The notes under the pieces: generated by a model | The model's database searches: none | Told to the model about the DNA's origin: nothing | What the model saw: only the letters and a program-made list of their open reading frames with translations | Program-made: the position numbers and the translations under genes | Source of the DNA: Nocardia asteroides | GTDB lineage: Bacteria; Actinomycetota; Actinomycetes; Mycobacteriales; Mycobacteriaceae | Assembly: GCA_019930625.1 (NCBI GenBank) | Contig: CP082844.1 | Coordinates: 6,448,001-6,512,000 of the forward strand | Direction of reading: 5' to 3' | Length of the DNA stretch: 64,000 nt | Part shown: piece after piece, positions 1-8,304 of the stretch | How the letters are laid out: each line of letters opens with the position of its first letter | Position numbering within the stretch: the stretch's first letter is position 1

Positions 1-586
1 AGGAGTTCATGTCGGTGTCGGTGATGCCCGGCGAGACCGTGTTCACCGTGATCCCACGCGGCCCCAGCGTGTTCGCCAGCGACCTGCTCAGCACGTTGAG
101 CGCGCCCTTGGTCATGCCGTAGACGACCTCCGGCGTGGCGAACCAGGTGACGCCGGAGGAGATGTTGACGATGCGCCCGCCGTCGCGCAGCAACGGCAAC
201 GCCCGCTGGACGATGAACAGCGGCGCCCGTACGTTGACCGCGAACAGCCGGTCGAAGTCCTCGGGCGTGGCCTGCTCGACGGTGGCCTCGTAGGCGATGA
301 TCGCGGCGTTGTTCACCAGGATGTCCAACGGCCTGCCGCCCAAGCCTGCCGCCAATTCGCCGAACAGCTGGTCGATGTCGCCCTCGACGCCCAGTTCGGC
401 GCGCACCGGGAACGCCCGGCCGCCCGCGCGCCGGATCGCCGACACCGTCGCTTCGGCCGCCTCCTTGTTGGTGCCGTAATGCACGGCCACCTCGGCGCCG
501 TCGGCGGCAAGGCGCTCGGCGATGGCCCGGCCTATCCCCCGCGAGGCCCCGGTAACCAGGGCGGTCTTCCCGTTCGACTCGGTCAT
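1..586 (-). CDS. SDR-family NAD(P)-dependent oxidoreductase (3' end outside window)
   Basis: Classical short-chain dehydrogenase. The start ATG is at 586 and the C-terminus lies beyond the left edge. The N-terminus carries the Rossmann dinucleotide motif TGASRGIG, followed by the NNAA motif and the catalytic YxxxK (VVYGMTKGAL). The strand after it reads SPGIT, as expected in this fold. The substrate cannot be inferred. It is divergent from a TetR gene with 66 bp between the two starts and a 22-bp palindrome in that gap, so it is probably the main target of that regulator. Confidence 0.9.
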   Translation of the reverse strand, partial: MTESNGKTALVTGASRGIGRAIAERLAADGAEVAVHYGTNKEAAEATVSAIRRAGGRAFPVRAELGVEGDIDQLFGELAAGLGGRPLDILVNNAAIIAYEATVEQATPEDFDRLFAVNVRAPLFIVQRALPLLRDGGRIVNISSGVTWFATPEVVYGMTKGALNVLSRSLANTLGPRGITVNTVSPGITDTDMNS

Positions 587-604
587 TCTGCACTCCCGCA
601 CTCT

Positions 605-626
605 TGTTATGGAACGTTCCCTAACA
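605..626. promoter_or_regulatory. TetR-type operator candidate, 22-bp near-perfect palindrome
   Basis: The core GGAACGTTCC (611-620) is a perfect palindrome. It is flanked by TGTTA on the left and TAACA on the right, which are also complementary, so 20 of 22 positions obey dyad symmetry (only the 610/621 pair fails). It sits midway between the divergent SDR and TetR starts, where an autoregulatory TetR site would be. The assignment to this TetR is inference. Confidence 0.65.
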
Positions 627-652
627 TCATTGACAAGCGCTACTGTAGACCC

Positions 653-1240
653 GTGGAACCGAAACGTCGAGCCGCCGCGGAAACCAAGGAGCACATCCTG
701 GTCGTCGCACGGGAGCTGTTCTACCAACAGGGAATTCGCGCGACCGGCGTGGATCGCGTCGCGGCCGAGGCCGATGTCGCGCCGCCCACTCTGTACCGGC
801 TCTTCGGCTCCAAAGACGATCTGGTCGCCGCGTACCTGGAGCGGGAGGACCGCCACTACCGGGAGTGGTTCACCGCGGCGGCCAGCGGGGACGGTCCGCG
901 CGAACGCATCCTCGCCCTGTTCGAGGCGCTGGCCGAACAGGTCCGTCCCGAATCCTGCCGCGGTTGCCCCTTCCTCATCGCGCTCGGTGAGTTCCCGGAC
1001 CACGACCTGCTCGGCCACCAACACGCCGTCGCGATGAAGAGCTGGGTGCGCGCCCAGTTCGGCACCCTGGTCGGCGAACTCGCGGCGTGCGCGCCGATCC
1101 CCGATCCGGACGCGCTGGCCGACCAGCTGATGCTGGTGATGGAGGGCGTCTACGCGACAACGCAGGCGTTCGGCACCACCGGTCCGGCCGCCCGGTCCCT
1201 CTCGTTGGTCGAGGCATTGCTGCCCCGCGCATCGGCCTGA
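653..1240 (+). CDS. TetR/AcrR-family transcriptional regulator
   Basis: A 195-aa protein starting at GTG 653. The reading frame is open further upstream, but an upstream start would run through the operator and into the SDR gene. Residues ~10-55 form the TetR helix-turn-helix, with the recognition-helix region VAPPTLYRLFGSKDDLVAAYL. The C-terminal ligand-binding part contains CRGCPFL, seen in a common actinobacterial TetR subfamily. It probably represses itself and the divergent SDR gene through the palindrome at 605-626. The ligand is unknown. Confidence 0.88.
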   Translation: MEPKRRAAAETKEHILVVARELFYQQGIRATGVDRVAAEADVAPPTLYRLFGSKDDLVAAYLEREDRHYREWFTAAASGDGPRERILALFEALAEQVRPESCRGCPFLIALGEFPDHDLLGHQHAVAMKSWVRAQFGTLVGELAACAPIPDPDALADQLMLVMEGVYATTQAFGTTGPAARSLSLVEALLPRASA

Positions 1241-1391
1241 CCGAAGCGCGACCGCTGTCGCAGGAACGGACGCATCCGCGCGTCGAACAACGGAATCATT
1301 GGCGCGCAGCGGAATCGAGATGAGCGTACGGAGCATCGACTCGAGCGACCGGAACATTGGCGTGGGCGTCGCGACTTCGTAGCGTCGAGGC

Positions 1392-2198
1392 ATGACGTTG
1401 GAAATCGGCACCATCCTGCCCACCTCGACCCCCGATCCCGCGCGTCCCATCCTGGGCGACGTGCGGGCCGCCGCCCGTCTCGCCGAGCAGATCGGCATCG
1501 ACTCGGTCTGGTCCACCGATCATCTCGTGGGCAGCGCGCCGATGCTGGACAGCACCGTGGTGCTGGCCACCGCCGCCGCCGTCACCGACCGCGTCCGCAT
1601 CGGCTACGGCGTGCTGCTGCTGGCGTTGCGGCCGGTCGCGTGGGCGGCCAAGCAGATCGCCACCTTGCAGTATGTCTCCGGCGACCGGCTGATCCTGGGC
1701 GTCGGCACCGGAAACCCGGCGCACGGGGACATCGGATGGCGCGCGGCGGGCGCGCCGTTCGCCGAGCGCGGACGGCGCACGGACGAGGCGTTGCGCGTAC
1801 TGCCCGACCTGGTCGCCGGGCGGCAGGCCACTCTCCCGGACGGCACGGAGGTGACCCTGGCGCCCGGCGCGACCATGCCGCCGCTGCTGGTAGCGGGTGA
1901 CGGCGAGCGTGCTCGTCGACGCGCCGCCGCCTATGCCGACGGCTGGGTCGCCATCGGACTCGAGCCCCCTCAGGTCAGCGCGAGCGTGGTGGAATTGGCC
2001 TCGCTCGCCGAGGAATACGGCCGCAAGCCGCTCACCGTGACGATCGTGGCGCCCCCGTTGGCCACCGATCCCGGCCATGCGGCCGAGCAACTGGCCGCCT
2101 ACGCGGAGGCGGGCGCCGAACGCGTCATCCTCGCCCCGACGGGAGCGGAGTGGCGCGCCGACTACGAGTTCGCCGCGAAGATCAAAGAACAGCTGTGA
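1392..2198 (+). CDS. LLM-class (luciferase-like) flavin/F420-dependent oxidoreductase
   Basis: 268 aa with the luciferase-like TIM-barrel pattern: an N-terminal strand (MTLEIGTILPTSTPDP), DSVWSTDHL, the segment VRIGYGVLLLALR and the GVGTGNP loop. Enzymes of this group bind F420 or FMN non-covalently and carry out hydride transfers on varied substrates. Nothing here fixes the substrate. A stand-alone gene convergent with lysE, with only 7 bp between the stops. Two further family members lie at 36360 and 54499 but are not close copies. Confidence 0.85.
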   Translation: MTLEIGTILPTSTPDPARPILGDVRAAARLAEQIGIDSVWSTDHLVGSAPMLDSTVVLATAAAVTDRVRIGYGVLLLALRPVAWAAKQIATLQYVSGDRLILGVGTGNPAHGDIGWRAAGAPFAERGRRTDEALRVLPDLVAGRQATLPDGTEVTLAPGATMPPLLVAGDGERARRRAAAYADGWVAIGLEPPQVSASVVELASLAEEYGRKPLTVTIVAPPLATDPGHAAEQLAAYAEAGAERVILAPTGAEWRADYEFAAKIKEQL

Positions 2199-2205
2199 TC
2201 GCGGC

Positions 2206-2829
2206 TCACCCGGTGCACAGCAGTACCAGCCCGAGGGCGAGCAGCACCGCCGCGATCACCGTATCCAACACCCGCCAGGCGAGCGGACGGGTGAACAGCG
2301 GCCCGAGCAGCCGCGCGCCGAAACCCAGTGCGGTGAACCAGAGGACGCTGGCCAGCATCGCCCCCGCGCCGAGGAACCAGCGATCGGGGCTCGCGTAGGT
2401 GCTGGCCAAGGAGCCGAGCAGCACCACGGTGTCCAGATAGACGTGGGGGTTGAGCCAGGTCAGCGCCAGGCCGGTGGCCACCGTCGCACCGAGCGCCGCG
2501 GTGGCACCTGCCGGTTCGGCGATCAGCGCGGCAGAGCCGAACGCGCGCCGGGCCGCCAGGACCGCATAACCGATCAGGAACGCCGCGCCCGCGTAGCGAG
2601 CCGCCACGAGCACCCCGGGGGCAGCCTCCACCACCACACCGAACCCGCCGATCCCAGCGGCGATCAGCACGATGTCGGACACCCCGCACACCGCGACCAC
2701 CGCCGCCACATGCCTGCCGCTGATTGCCTGGCGCAACACGAACGCGTTCTGCGCACCGATCGCCACGATCAACGACAGGCCGAAGCCCAAACCGGACGCG
2801 GCCGCTACCGCCGCGGAGGAAACGCTCAC
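2206..2829 (-). CDS. lysE: LysE-family basic amino acid exporter
   Basis: A 207-aa integral membrane protein of the LysE/ArgO family. The family hallmark is near the N-terminus: GAQNAFVLRQAISGRH in the first membrane segment and following loop. About six hydrophobic segments follow, including the conserved TWLNPHVYLDTVVLLG. Family members export L-lysine or L-arginine. The gene is divergent from a LysG-type regulator (74 bp between starts), the arrangement known in Corynebacterium and Mycobacterium, which strongly supports the assignment. Confidence 0.93.
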   Translation of the reverse strand: MSVSSAAVAAASGLGFGLSLIVAIGAQNAFVLRQAISGRHVAAVVAVCGVSDIVLIAAGIGGFGVVVEAAPGVLVAARYAGAAFLIGYAVLAARRAFGSAALIAEPAGATAALGATVATGLALTWLNPHVYLDTVVLLGSLASTYASPDRWFLGAGAMLASVLWFTALGFGARLLGPLFTRPLAWRVLDTVIAAVLLALGLVLLCTG

Positions 2830-2874
2830 GTCCAGCGACGCTAGGACCCCGGCAGATATCCAGGCAAGCTAAAG

Positions 2875-2895
2875 ATTCTTATCCAACATTAGAAT
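2875..2895. promoter_or_regulatory. Probable LysG operator (interrupted dyad)
   Basis: ATTCTTA (2875-2881) and TTAGAAT (2889-2895) form an inverted repeat with 6 of 7 pairs matching around a 7-base spacer, in the shared lysE/lysG promoter region. The geometry fits the T-N11-A dyad typical of LysR-type regulators. It lies only 9 bases upstream of the lysG start codon, which would suit autoregulation. Confidence 0.5.
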
Positions 2896-2903
2896 TCCTT
2901 GAT

Positions 2904-3785
2904 ATGGATCTCCAGCTCGACCAGCTTCGCGCCCTCGACGCCGTGATCACCGAGGGCACTTTCGAGGCCGCGGCACGGCGGTTGAACGTCACGCCGTCGG
3001 CGATCAGCCAGCGGATCAAGGCGCTGGAAGACGCCGCGGGAAGGATTCTCGTGCAGCGCGCGAAACCGGTGACGGCCACCGAATCCGGGTTGGCGGTACT
3101 CCGGCTGGCCAGGCAGATCCAGTTGCTGGCCGGGGACGCCGCACGCGAACTCGGCGGCGAGCCCTCGGACGGGCCGATCCGGGTGCCGATCGCGGTCAAC
3201 GCCGACTCGCTGGAGACCTGGGTGCTGCCCGCGCTCGGCCGCGCACCGCGCGGGGTGTGCTTCGAGATCCACCGCGAGGACGAGGAACACACCACCCGGC
3301 TGCTGCGCGACGGCACCGTGATGGCGGCGATCACCTCGACCGCGCGGCCGGTGCAGGGTTGCAAGGTCGAGCGTCTCGGCGCGATCCGCTACCGGCCGAT
3401 GGCGACCCCGGAGTTCACCGCCACCTGGTTCGCGGCGGGCGCGACGGCGAAGTCCTACGCCACGGCTCCAGTTGTGCTGTTCGACCGCAAAGACGACTTG
3501 CAGGATCGGCTGCTACGCAGACGCAGTCGCAAGCCGCTGGATCCGCCGCGCCATTACGTGCCCTCGTCCACCGGTTTCGCCGAGGCGGTCCGGCTCGGGC
3601 TCGGCTGGGGCATGCTCCCCGACCTGCAAACCCGCGAGGACCGAGTCACCGGCCGCCTGGTCTCGATCGACCCCGGCGTCGTCGTCGACGTCCCGCTGTA
3701 CTGGCAGCAGTGGCGCCTGGACTCTCCCGCACTGAGCGCCGTCGCCGCCACCATCGCCGCCGAGGCGGCGAACGTGCTGCGCTGA
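2904..3785 (+). CDS. lysG: LysR-family regulator, LysG/ArgP type
   Basis: 293 aa, starting at ATG 2904. The N-terminus (LDQLRALDAVITEGTFEAAARRLNVTPSAISQRIKALE) is the LysR winged-helix domain with the ArgP/IciA/LysG character. A substrate-binding domain follows from ~90 to the end. LysG activates lysE when bound to lysine, arginine or related effectors. No Shine-Dalgarno is visible ahead of the ATG, so the message may be leaderless. The divergent exporter gene supports the call. Confidence 0.92.
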   Translation: MDLQLDQLRALDAVITEGTFEAAARRLNVTPSAISQRIKALEDAAGRILVQRAKPVTATESGLAVLRLARQIQLLAGDAARELGGEPSDGPIRVPIAVNADSLETWVLPALGRAPRGVCFEIHREDEEHTTRLLRDGTVMAAITSTARPVQGCKVERLGAIRYRPMATPEFTATWFAAGATAKSYATAPVVLFDRKDDLQDRLLRRRSRKPLDPPRHYVPSSTGFAEAVRLGLGWGMLPDLQTREDRVTGRLVSIDPGVVVDVPLYWQQWRLDSPALSAVAATIAAEAANVLR

Positions 3786-3952
3786 CACCGGCCGGGACGA
3801 TCCGGATTCACCGAGGCGCGGCACGACACCGGCCGCCCCGAGCACCGCGTATCCGTCCGCGACGGGGCACAGCGGGGTAAGTTCGATCACCGCACGCCGA
3901 CCACATCTTCAGCTCCCTTTCGCACCCGACACCCAGATGCACAGGAGTTCCC

Positions 3953-4702
3953 TTGGCACGGCACCGTCGCCCGCATCGCTCGCGCGCCCGCGCGGCATTC
4001 GCCAGCGCCGCCGCGCTCGGCGCACTGCTCACCGGTATCGGGACCGACGCGGCCGCACGCCCGATCGGCCCCTACGACGTCGGCGGGGCGATCGAAGTCG
4101 AATACGACCAGGCAGGCGGGCGGGCGTTCTTCGGCGATCCCGTGAACCCCGAGTCTCCCGCCGCACGCGGTGGCCGCTATCAAGCGTTCGAGCGATCCTC
4201 CTCCATCTACTGGCATCCCGACACCGGAGCTCACCAGGTCGGCGGCGCCATCCGCGACAAGTGGGGCAATCTCGGTTACGAGGGCGGATCGCTCGGCTAC
4301 CCCGTGACCAGGGAAGCGGCGACACCGTCGAAACCCGGTAGCTACAACGTCTTCCAGAACGGCTCCATCTACTGGTCCCTCGGCACCGCCGCACACCAGA
4401 TCGGCGGCGTGATCCGGGACAAATGGGGCTCCTACGGCTGGGAGAGCAGCCCGCTGGGATTCCCCATCACCGACGAGTCCGCCGCCCGCGCCCGCGGCGG
4501 CCGCTACAACCTCTTCGGCGGCGGCGCCATCTACTGGTCAGCGCGCACCGGCGCCCACGTCATCTGGGGATCCATCCGGGAGTCCTGGGAAGCCGCGGGC
4601 GGCGAGTCCGGCCGCTACGGCTACCCCACCAGCGATGAATACGACTTCCAGAACGGCAAAGCCCAGGACTTCGAGGGCGGCCGCATCACCTGGACCCCCT
4701 GA
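3953..4702 (+). CDS. Secreted LGFP-repeat protein
   Basis: 249 aa starting at TTG, with AGGAG about 6 bases upstream. An N-terminal signal peptide is visible: an Arg/His-rich n-region, a hydrophobic stretch, then cleavage near TDAAAR. The mature part consists of at least three or four LGFP repeats recognisable as IRDKWGxxGxExxxLGYP followed by a Y-x-x-F-x-x-G-x-I-Y-W segment. LGFP modules occur in extracellular cell-wall-associated proteins of Corynebacteriales, often next to hydrolase or mycolyltransferase domains. Here the repeats stand alone, so the protein may have a structural or envelope-binding role. Confidence 0.88.
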   Translation: MARHRRPHRSRARAAFASAAALGALLTGIGTDAAARPIGPYDVGGAIEVEYDQAGGRAFFGDPVNPESPAARGGRYQAFERSSSIYWHPDTGAHQVGGAIRDKWGNLGYEGGSLGYPVTREAATPSKPGSYNVFQNGSIYWSLGTAAHQIGGVIRDKWGSYGWESSPLGFPITDESAARARGGRYNLFGGGAIYWSARTGAHVIWGSIRESWEAAGGESGRYGYPTSDEYDFQNGKAQDFEGGRITWTP

Positions 4703-4756
4703 CCAGGGGACTCGCAGCACACGAAGCAACCGACCGTCCGCGGAGGAGTTTTCGAC

Positions 4757-5767
4757 ATGCTTGCTGGACGACTGTATCCGCGCGCCACCAACGGGCGGCG
4801 ATTCCGCCTGGAGGAAGTACCGGTGCCGACCCCTGGACCGGGCCAGGTACTCATCGAGGTCGCGGCCGCCGGTGTCTGCCTATCGGATGTCCACCTCATC
4901 GAGGGCGTGCTTTCGCCGATGTACCTGGCCGACGATGCGGTCACTCTCGGACACGAGGTCGCGGGCACGGTGCATGCCCTGGGCCCGGACGTCCGGGGTC
5001 CCCGGCCCGGCGATCGAGTGTTGCTGCAGGCAGGTGAGATCCGCGACGGCAAGACCTACACCCGAGGCGTGGACTACGACGGCGGCTGGGCGGAATACGC
5101 ACTGGCCGCCGTGGACACCGTGGTGCCCATTCCCGACGATCTGCCCTTCGAACAAGCCTGTTTCATCCCCGACGCGGTTTCGACGCCGTGGGCTGCCATC
5201 ACCCGCACCGGCCAGGTCCGGGCCGCCGAGTCGGCAGGCGTCTGGGGCGTCGGCGGGCTGGGCGCGCACGGGGTCCAGTTGCTCCGGCTGATCGGCGCCG
5301 CACCGATCATCGCCGTCGACCCGCTGCCCGCCGCGCGGCAGCGTGCGCTCGCATTCGGCGCGGACCTCGCGCTCGACCCGTCCGACCCGGACCTGCCGAA
5401 GAAGGTGTACGCCGCCACGGAAGGCGCGGGACTCGATGCCGCGTTCGACTTCGCGGGCGCCGCGCCCGTCCGCGAACAAGCCGTCGGTTGTCTCGCCGAG
5501 GAAGGACGCCTGGTGCTGGTCGGACTCACCGACAAGCCGATCACGATCACGAACGGCACCATCTTCAGCTTCCGGCAACAGCAGCTGCGCGGGCATTACG
5601 GCTCCGAACCGGATCACGTGCTCGAACTGGTTCGCCTGCGCCGCGCCCATCGCATCGATTTCGCCGGGTCGGTCAGCGCCGTCCTCCCGCTCGCGGAAGC
5701 GGAGGCAGCGGTGCACGCGCTGGAGAACAAAGAAGGCGACCCGATCCGGATCGTGCTGACGCCGTGA
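4757..5767 (+). CDS. Medium-chain (zinc-type) alcohol dehydrogenase-like protein
   Basis: 336 aa. The N-terminal GroES-like domain contains GVCLSDVH (first zinc ligand) and TLGHEVAGTV. The Rossmann domain carries GVGGLGAHGVQLL. The cysteine-rich structural-zinc loop of classical alcohol dehydrogenases is absent: after PGDRVLLQ the chain reads EIRDGKTYTRGVDYDGGWAEY. It is therefore a catalytic-zinc-only or atypical MDR enzyme. The substrate is unknown. It lies 54 bp downstream of the LGFP gene on the same strand, with GGAGG ahead of the ATG. Confidence 0.86.
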   Translation: MLAGRLYPRATNGRRFRLEEVPVPTPGPGQVLIEVAAAGVCLSDVHLIEGVLSPMYLADDAVTLGHEVAGTVHALGPDVRGPRPGDRVLLQAGEIRDGKTYTRGVDYDGGWAEYALAAVDTVVPIPDDLPFEQACFIPDAVSTPWAAITRTGQVRAAESAGVWGVGGLGAHGVQLLRLIGAAPIIAVDPLPAARQRALAFGADLALDPSDPDLPKKVYAATEGAGLDAAFDFAGAAPVREQAVGCLAEEGRLVLVGLTDKPITITNGTIFSFRQQQLRGHYGSEPDHVLELVRLRRAHRIDFAGSVSAVLPLAEAEAAVHALENKEGDPIRIVLTP

Positions 5768-6340
5768 ACTCTCGGCAATCCGGATGTCGGGACGTGTCGT
5801 CACCGGCTCCGCCGGCGACCCCAACTCGCGTTGGGGCCGCCGCGGCCGAACCAGCCAGTGCCCGAGCCGATCGTCAGACCCCGACCTCGACAGGGATACT
5901 GCCACATGACAGCGGCCGCGTCGCATCGGTGATCGTCCATCGGTACGTACATGCGCGCGTGCATGTGCATGGACGCCACCGCCACCGAAAACAGGGAAGA
6001 TCGAGGTAGCCGAGTGGCGATTGATAACAGATACGCATCGTCGAAGGGCTTACGATGCCGAACTGTTATCTGCGGATCATCTCGTTCTGTCGAGTTCGTC
6101 CCGCGTGCAACGGATTTCATGCCTCAGCACGAGTAACCCCCTCGGCATCTGACAGATTCAGCGGAGCAGACTCACATCGAGCCGACCGGCCGGTTTCTCG
6201 AATGCTCCGCGGAGACCGCACCCGAGGGCTCACATCACCGCCTGCGAAGGCGCGGATTACCCCGATCGGCAAACTATCCGCGCACAGGGAAGCACACCAA
6301 GTCGAGCGCGGAGGCGGGGCCTGACGCCGCCGCCCGAGTC
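5768..6340. other. Intergenic region with inverted repeats, no convincing gene
   Basis: 573 bp between two convergent genes. It holds the 48-nt imperfect hairpin described separately and a smaller inverted repeat, ACATGC/GCATGT (5949-5966, 6-base spacer). Open frames here are short, mutually overlapping and lack ribosome-binding sites, and I could not support any as coding. Confidence 0.5.
6023..6070. repeat. Long imperfect hairpin / double palindrome of unknown role
   Basis: The outer arms GATAACAG (6023-6030) and CTGTTATC (6063-6070) are perfectly complementary. The inner arms GCATCGT (6035-6041) and ACGATGC (6052-6058) are also perfect. They are separated by a 4x4 internal loop and enclose a 10-base loop. 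There is no T-tract on either strand, so this is not a standard terminator. The arms are AT-richer than the surroundings. It could be a structured RNA, a protein-binding site or a small mobile-element relic. Confidence 0.55.
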
Positions 6341-7237
6341 CTAATCGCCCGTCCGCATCTCGGTGAGCAGATCGCGTAGGAAACGAATGCTGTCGACCGG
6401 AGACAGCGCTTCTACGCTGATCCGATTCATCACCGACATGTACAGCTCGACATCGCGCTGCTTGTCGAAATACAACGAGCTGGTGAGCTGCTCGGTATAG
6501 ACGATGTCGGCCAGCTCGGGTTCAGGGAAACGAAGGATGCTGAAGGGACCGCCCGCGGCCGAGTGCCCGCCGGCCGAATACGGCAGCACCTGAATCCTGA
6601 TGCTGGGGCGGTCGGCCATCGTGAGCAAATGCTCGATCTGCTCCTGCAGCACCTCCACCCCGCCGACCGGCCTGCGCAGCGCGCTCTCGTCGATCACCGC
6701 CCAGAGCGTGGGGGCGGCCACCCGGTAGAGAATCCGCTGGCGGCGCATACGGATGGCGACGCGGCGTTCGGTCTCGTCGGTGTTGCCCAGCTGGATCACC
6801 GCGCGCGCGTAGTCGGCGGTCTGCAGCAGCCCGGGAACGAATTGCGCCTCGTAGGTGCGGATGGTGGTGGCGGCCTGTTCCAGGCCGATGTAGGTCTCGA
6901 ACCACGCCGGGAGCAGATCGCTGTAGTGCTGCCACCAGCCCGGGTCGTTGGCCCGGCGAGCCAGCTCGAAGTACGTTTCACGTTCAGCCGGGTCGACAAC
7001 TCCGTAAAGAGTCAGCAGGTCGTGCAGATCGCGTTCTTTGAATCCGGTCCGGCCCAGCTCCAGCCGGCTGATCTTGGCGTGCGATCCGCGGATGGCGTCG
7101 CCCGCGGCCTCCCTACTGATCCCGCAGCCCTCGCGCAGCTGACGCAACCGGCTGCCGAGCGCGATCCGCAGGACGGTCGGACCACGTTCCGCCGCAGGGA
7201 AATCCGCGTGGTCACCACTGTCCTCGTCGTTCGTCAT
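6341..7237 (-). CDS. XRE-family regulator with DUF5753 ligand/partner domain
   Basis: 298 aa. The start is the ATG at 7237, preceded by GGAGG with 5-base spacing. Residues ~20-75 form a helix-turn-helix of the XRE type (LGSRLRQLREGCGISREAAGDAI, then HAKISRLELGRTG). The remainder is the DUF5753/Scr1-like domain, marked by the motif YEAQFVPGLLQTADYARAVI. These paralogous regulators are abundant in Streptomyces and Nocardia and usually work with small DUF397 proteins. No DUF397 gene is recognisable next to this one. Confidence 0.88.
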   Translation of the reverse strand: MTNDEDSGDHADFPAAERGPTVLRIALGSRLRQLREGCGISREAAGDAIRGSHAKISRLELGRTGFKERDLHDLLTLYGVVDPAERETYFELARRANDPGWWQHYSDLLPAWFETYIGLEQAATTIRTYEAQFVPGLLQTADYARAVIQLGNTDETERRVAIRMRRQRILYRVAAPTLWAVIDESALRRPVGGVEVLQEQIEHLLTMADRPSIRIQVLPYSAGGHSAAGGPFSILRFPEPELADIVYTEQLTSSLYFDKQRDVELYMSVMNRISVEALSPVDSIRFLRDLLTEMRTGD

Positions 7238-7661
7238 GCATGCCTCCGGCCGATCGGGGGTTAGACCGCGGGGCGTTGCGCCTCCACCATCACAGCTGTC
7301 TGAAACGTCGGTTGACGATCCTACTCGGCCCCACCCTGGCGCCGATTCCGCCGCGAGCGCGTGGCGGAGATTGTGTTCGCACGCATGGATTCGCAAGAGC
7401 GACAATGCAATATCCCGACCTGAATCGCCCGCGAGCTGGGACGGGTGTGCGTAGAGTCGCCCCCGACGGCGGCCACGCGGAGGAGAAGCGCCATGACGTC
7501 AGCACAGGGATCGGCCCGCTCGGCGGGCGCGGCCCCAGATGGTGCTGCACGACCCGGTGGCGCGGCGGCCCCCGCTGCGGACGCCGTGGCCCGGCGACCG
7601 TCTCGTCCACGGTGGCGTCGGTCGCACGAGTCAGCACCCGTCACCCACCACGGAGCCCGCC
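7238..7661. other. Intergenic stretch with an orphan Shine-Dalgarno and ATG
   Basis: 424 bp between the divergent XRE gene and the next plus-strand gene. A strong GGAGGAG lies just upstream of ATG 7493. The frame that follows is Ala/Arg/Pro-rich, has no recognisable domain and runs on through the following gene in another phase. It is probably either the remnant of a small gene or a chance match. Nothing else is seen. Confidence 0.4.
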
Positions 7662-8129
7662 ATGACATCGAACGACGTGCAGATCACCGATCAGGACATC
7701 CGAGACAAGCTGACCGGCATCCTCAGCTTCACCAGCATCGACCTCGCGACGTCGAAAGACGGCGTGAACTGGTGCTCGAACGCGTTCTTCGCCGCGCTGA
7801 ACGGGGATCCGTTCCGCTTGACGCTCGTGCTCGAGTCCGGGGGGCGTACGTTGGACAGCCTGCGAGCCAATCCGAGCATCGGGGTCAAGGTCGTCCCCGA
7901 GGGTTTCCTGAACCCGTTCGCACAGGGCTTGGGCACGGCCGTGGTCCGGGCGGAGGCGAGCGAGCGAGAAGAGACCTTCCGGACGCTGTTACGGAAGGAG
8001 CCGCGGGTCGAACCGTTCCTGTCCACGCCCATCGAGGCGGTGGCGGTGCACATCCACTGGTGGCGAGTGACACATGTGCAGGGCGGATGGTTGCCCGGGC
8101 GGGTGCTGCACCGGCCCGGCGCGTCTTGA
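7662..8129 (+). CDS. Pyridoxamine 5'-phosphate oxidase-like (split-barrel FMN/F420) protein
   Basis: 155 aa from ATG 7662, with CGGAG 8 bases upstream. The compact predominantly beta fold, including the segment IDLATSKDGVNWCSNAFF, matches small split-barrel flavin-binding proteins that reduce substrates or bind FMN, F420 or haem. The next conserved-looking segment is SLRANPSIGVKVVPEG. The in-frame extension upstream (to 7539) has unlikely composition and was not used. Function beyond cofactor binding is not inferable. Confidence 0.65.
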   Translation: MTSNDVQITDQDIRDKLTGILSFTSIDLATSKDGVNWCSNAFFAALNGDPFRLTLVLESGGRTLDSLRANPSIGVKVVPEGFLNPFAQGLGTAVVRAEASEREETFRTLLRKEPRVEPFLSTPIEAVAVHIHWWRVTHVQGGWLPGRVLHRPGAS

Positions 8130-8304
8130 GTCGAGCACGTCATCGAGATGAGTACCGACCGGTCTTGATGCGCGATCGTATTCGGCGCGACAGCCGATCG
8201 ATCCCACGAAATCTGCACTGGCCGAACGAATCCGCACGGATTGCTCGGCGATGCGGCGGACCCTAGGCTGTGAGCCAGGCTAAGGAAACTAGAGAGAGGT
8301 CTCC

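Noticed and set aside
479..652. In-frame extension of the TetR gene
   Set aside because: Would translate through the operator and into the divergent SDR gene; GTG 653 fits the family N-terminus.
5949..5966. Short inverted repeat ACATGC-GCGCGT-GCATGT
   Set aside because: Only 6-bp arms in a CG-alternating stretch; could easily be chance, so not listed as a site.
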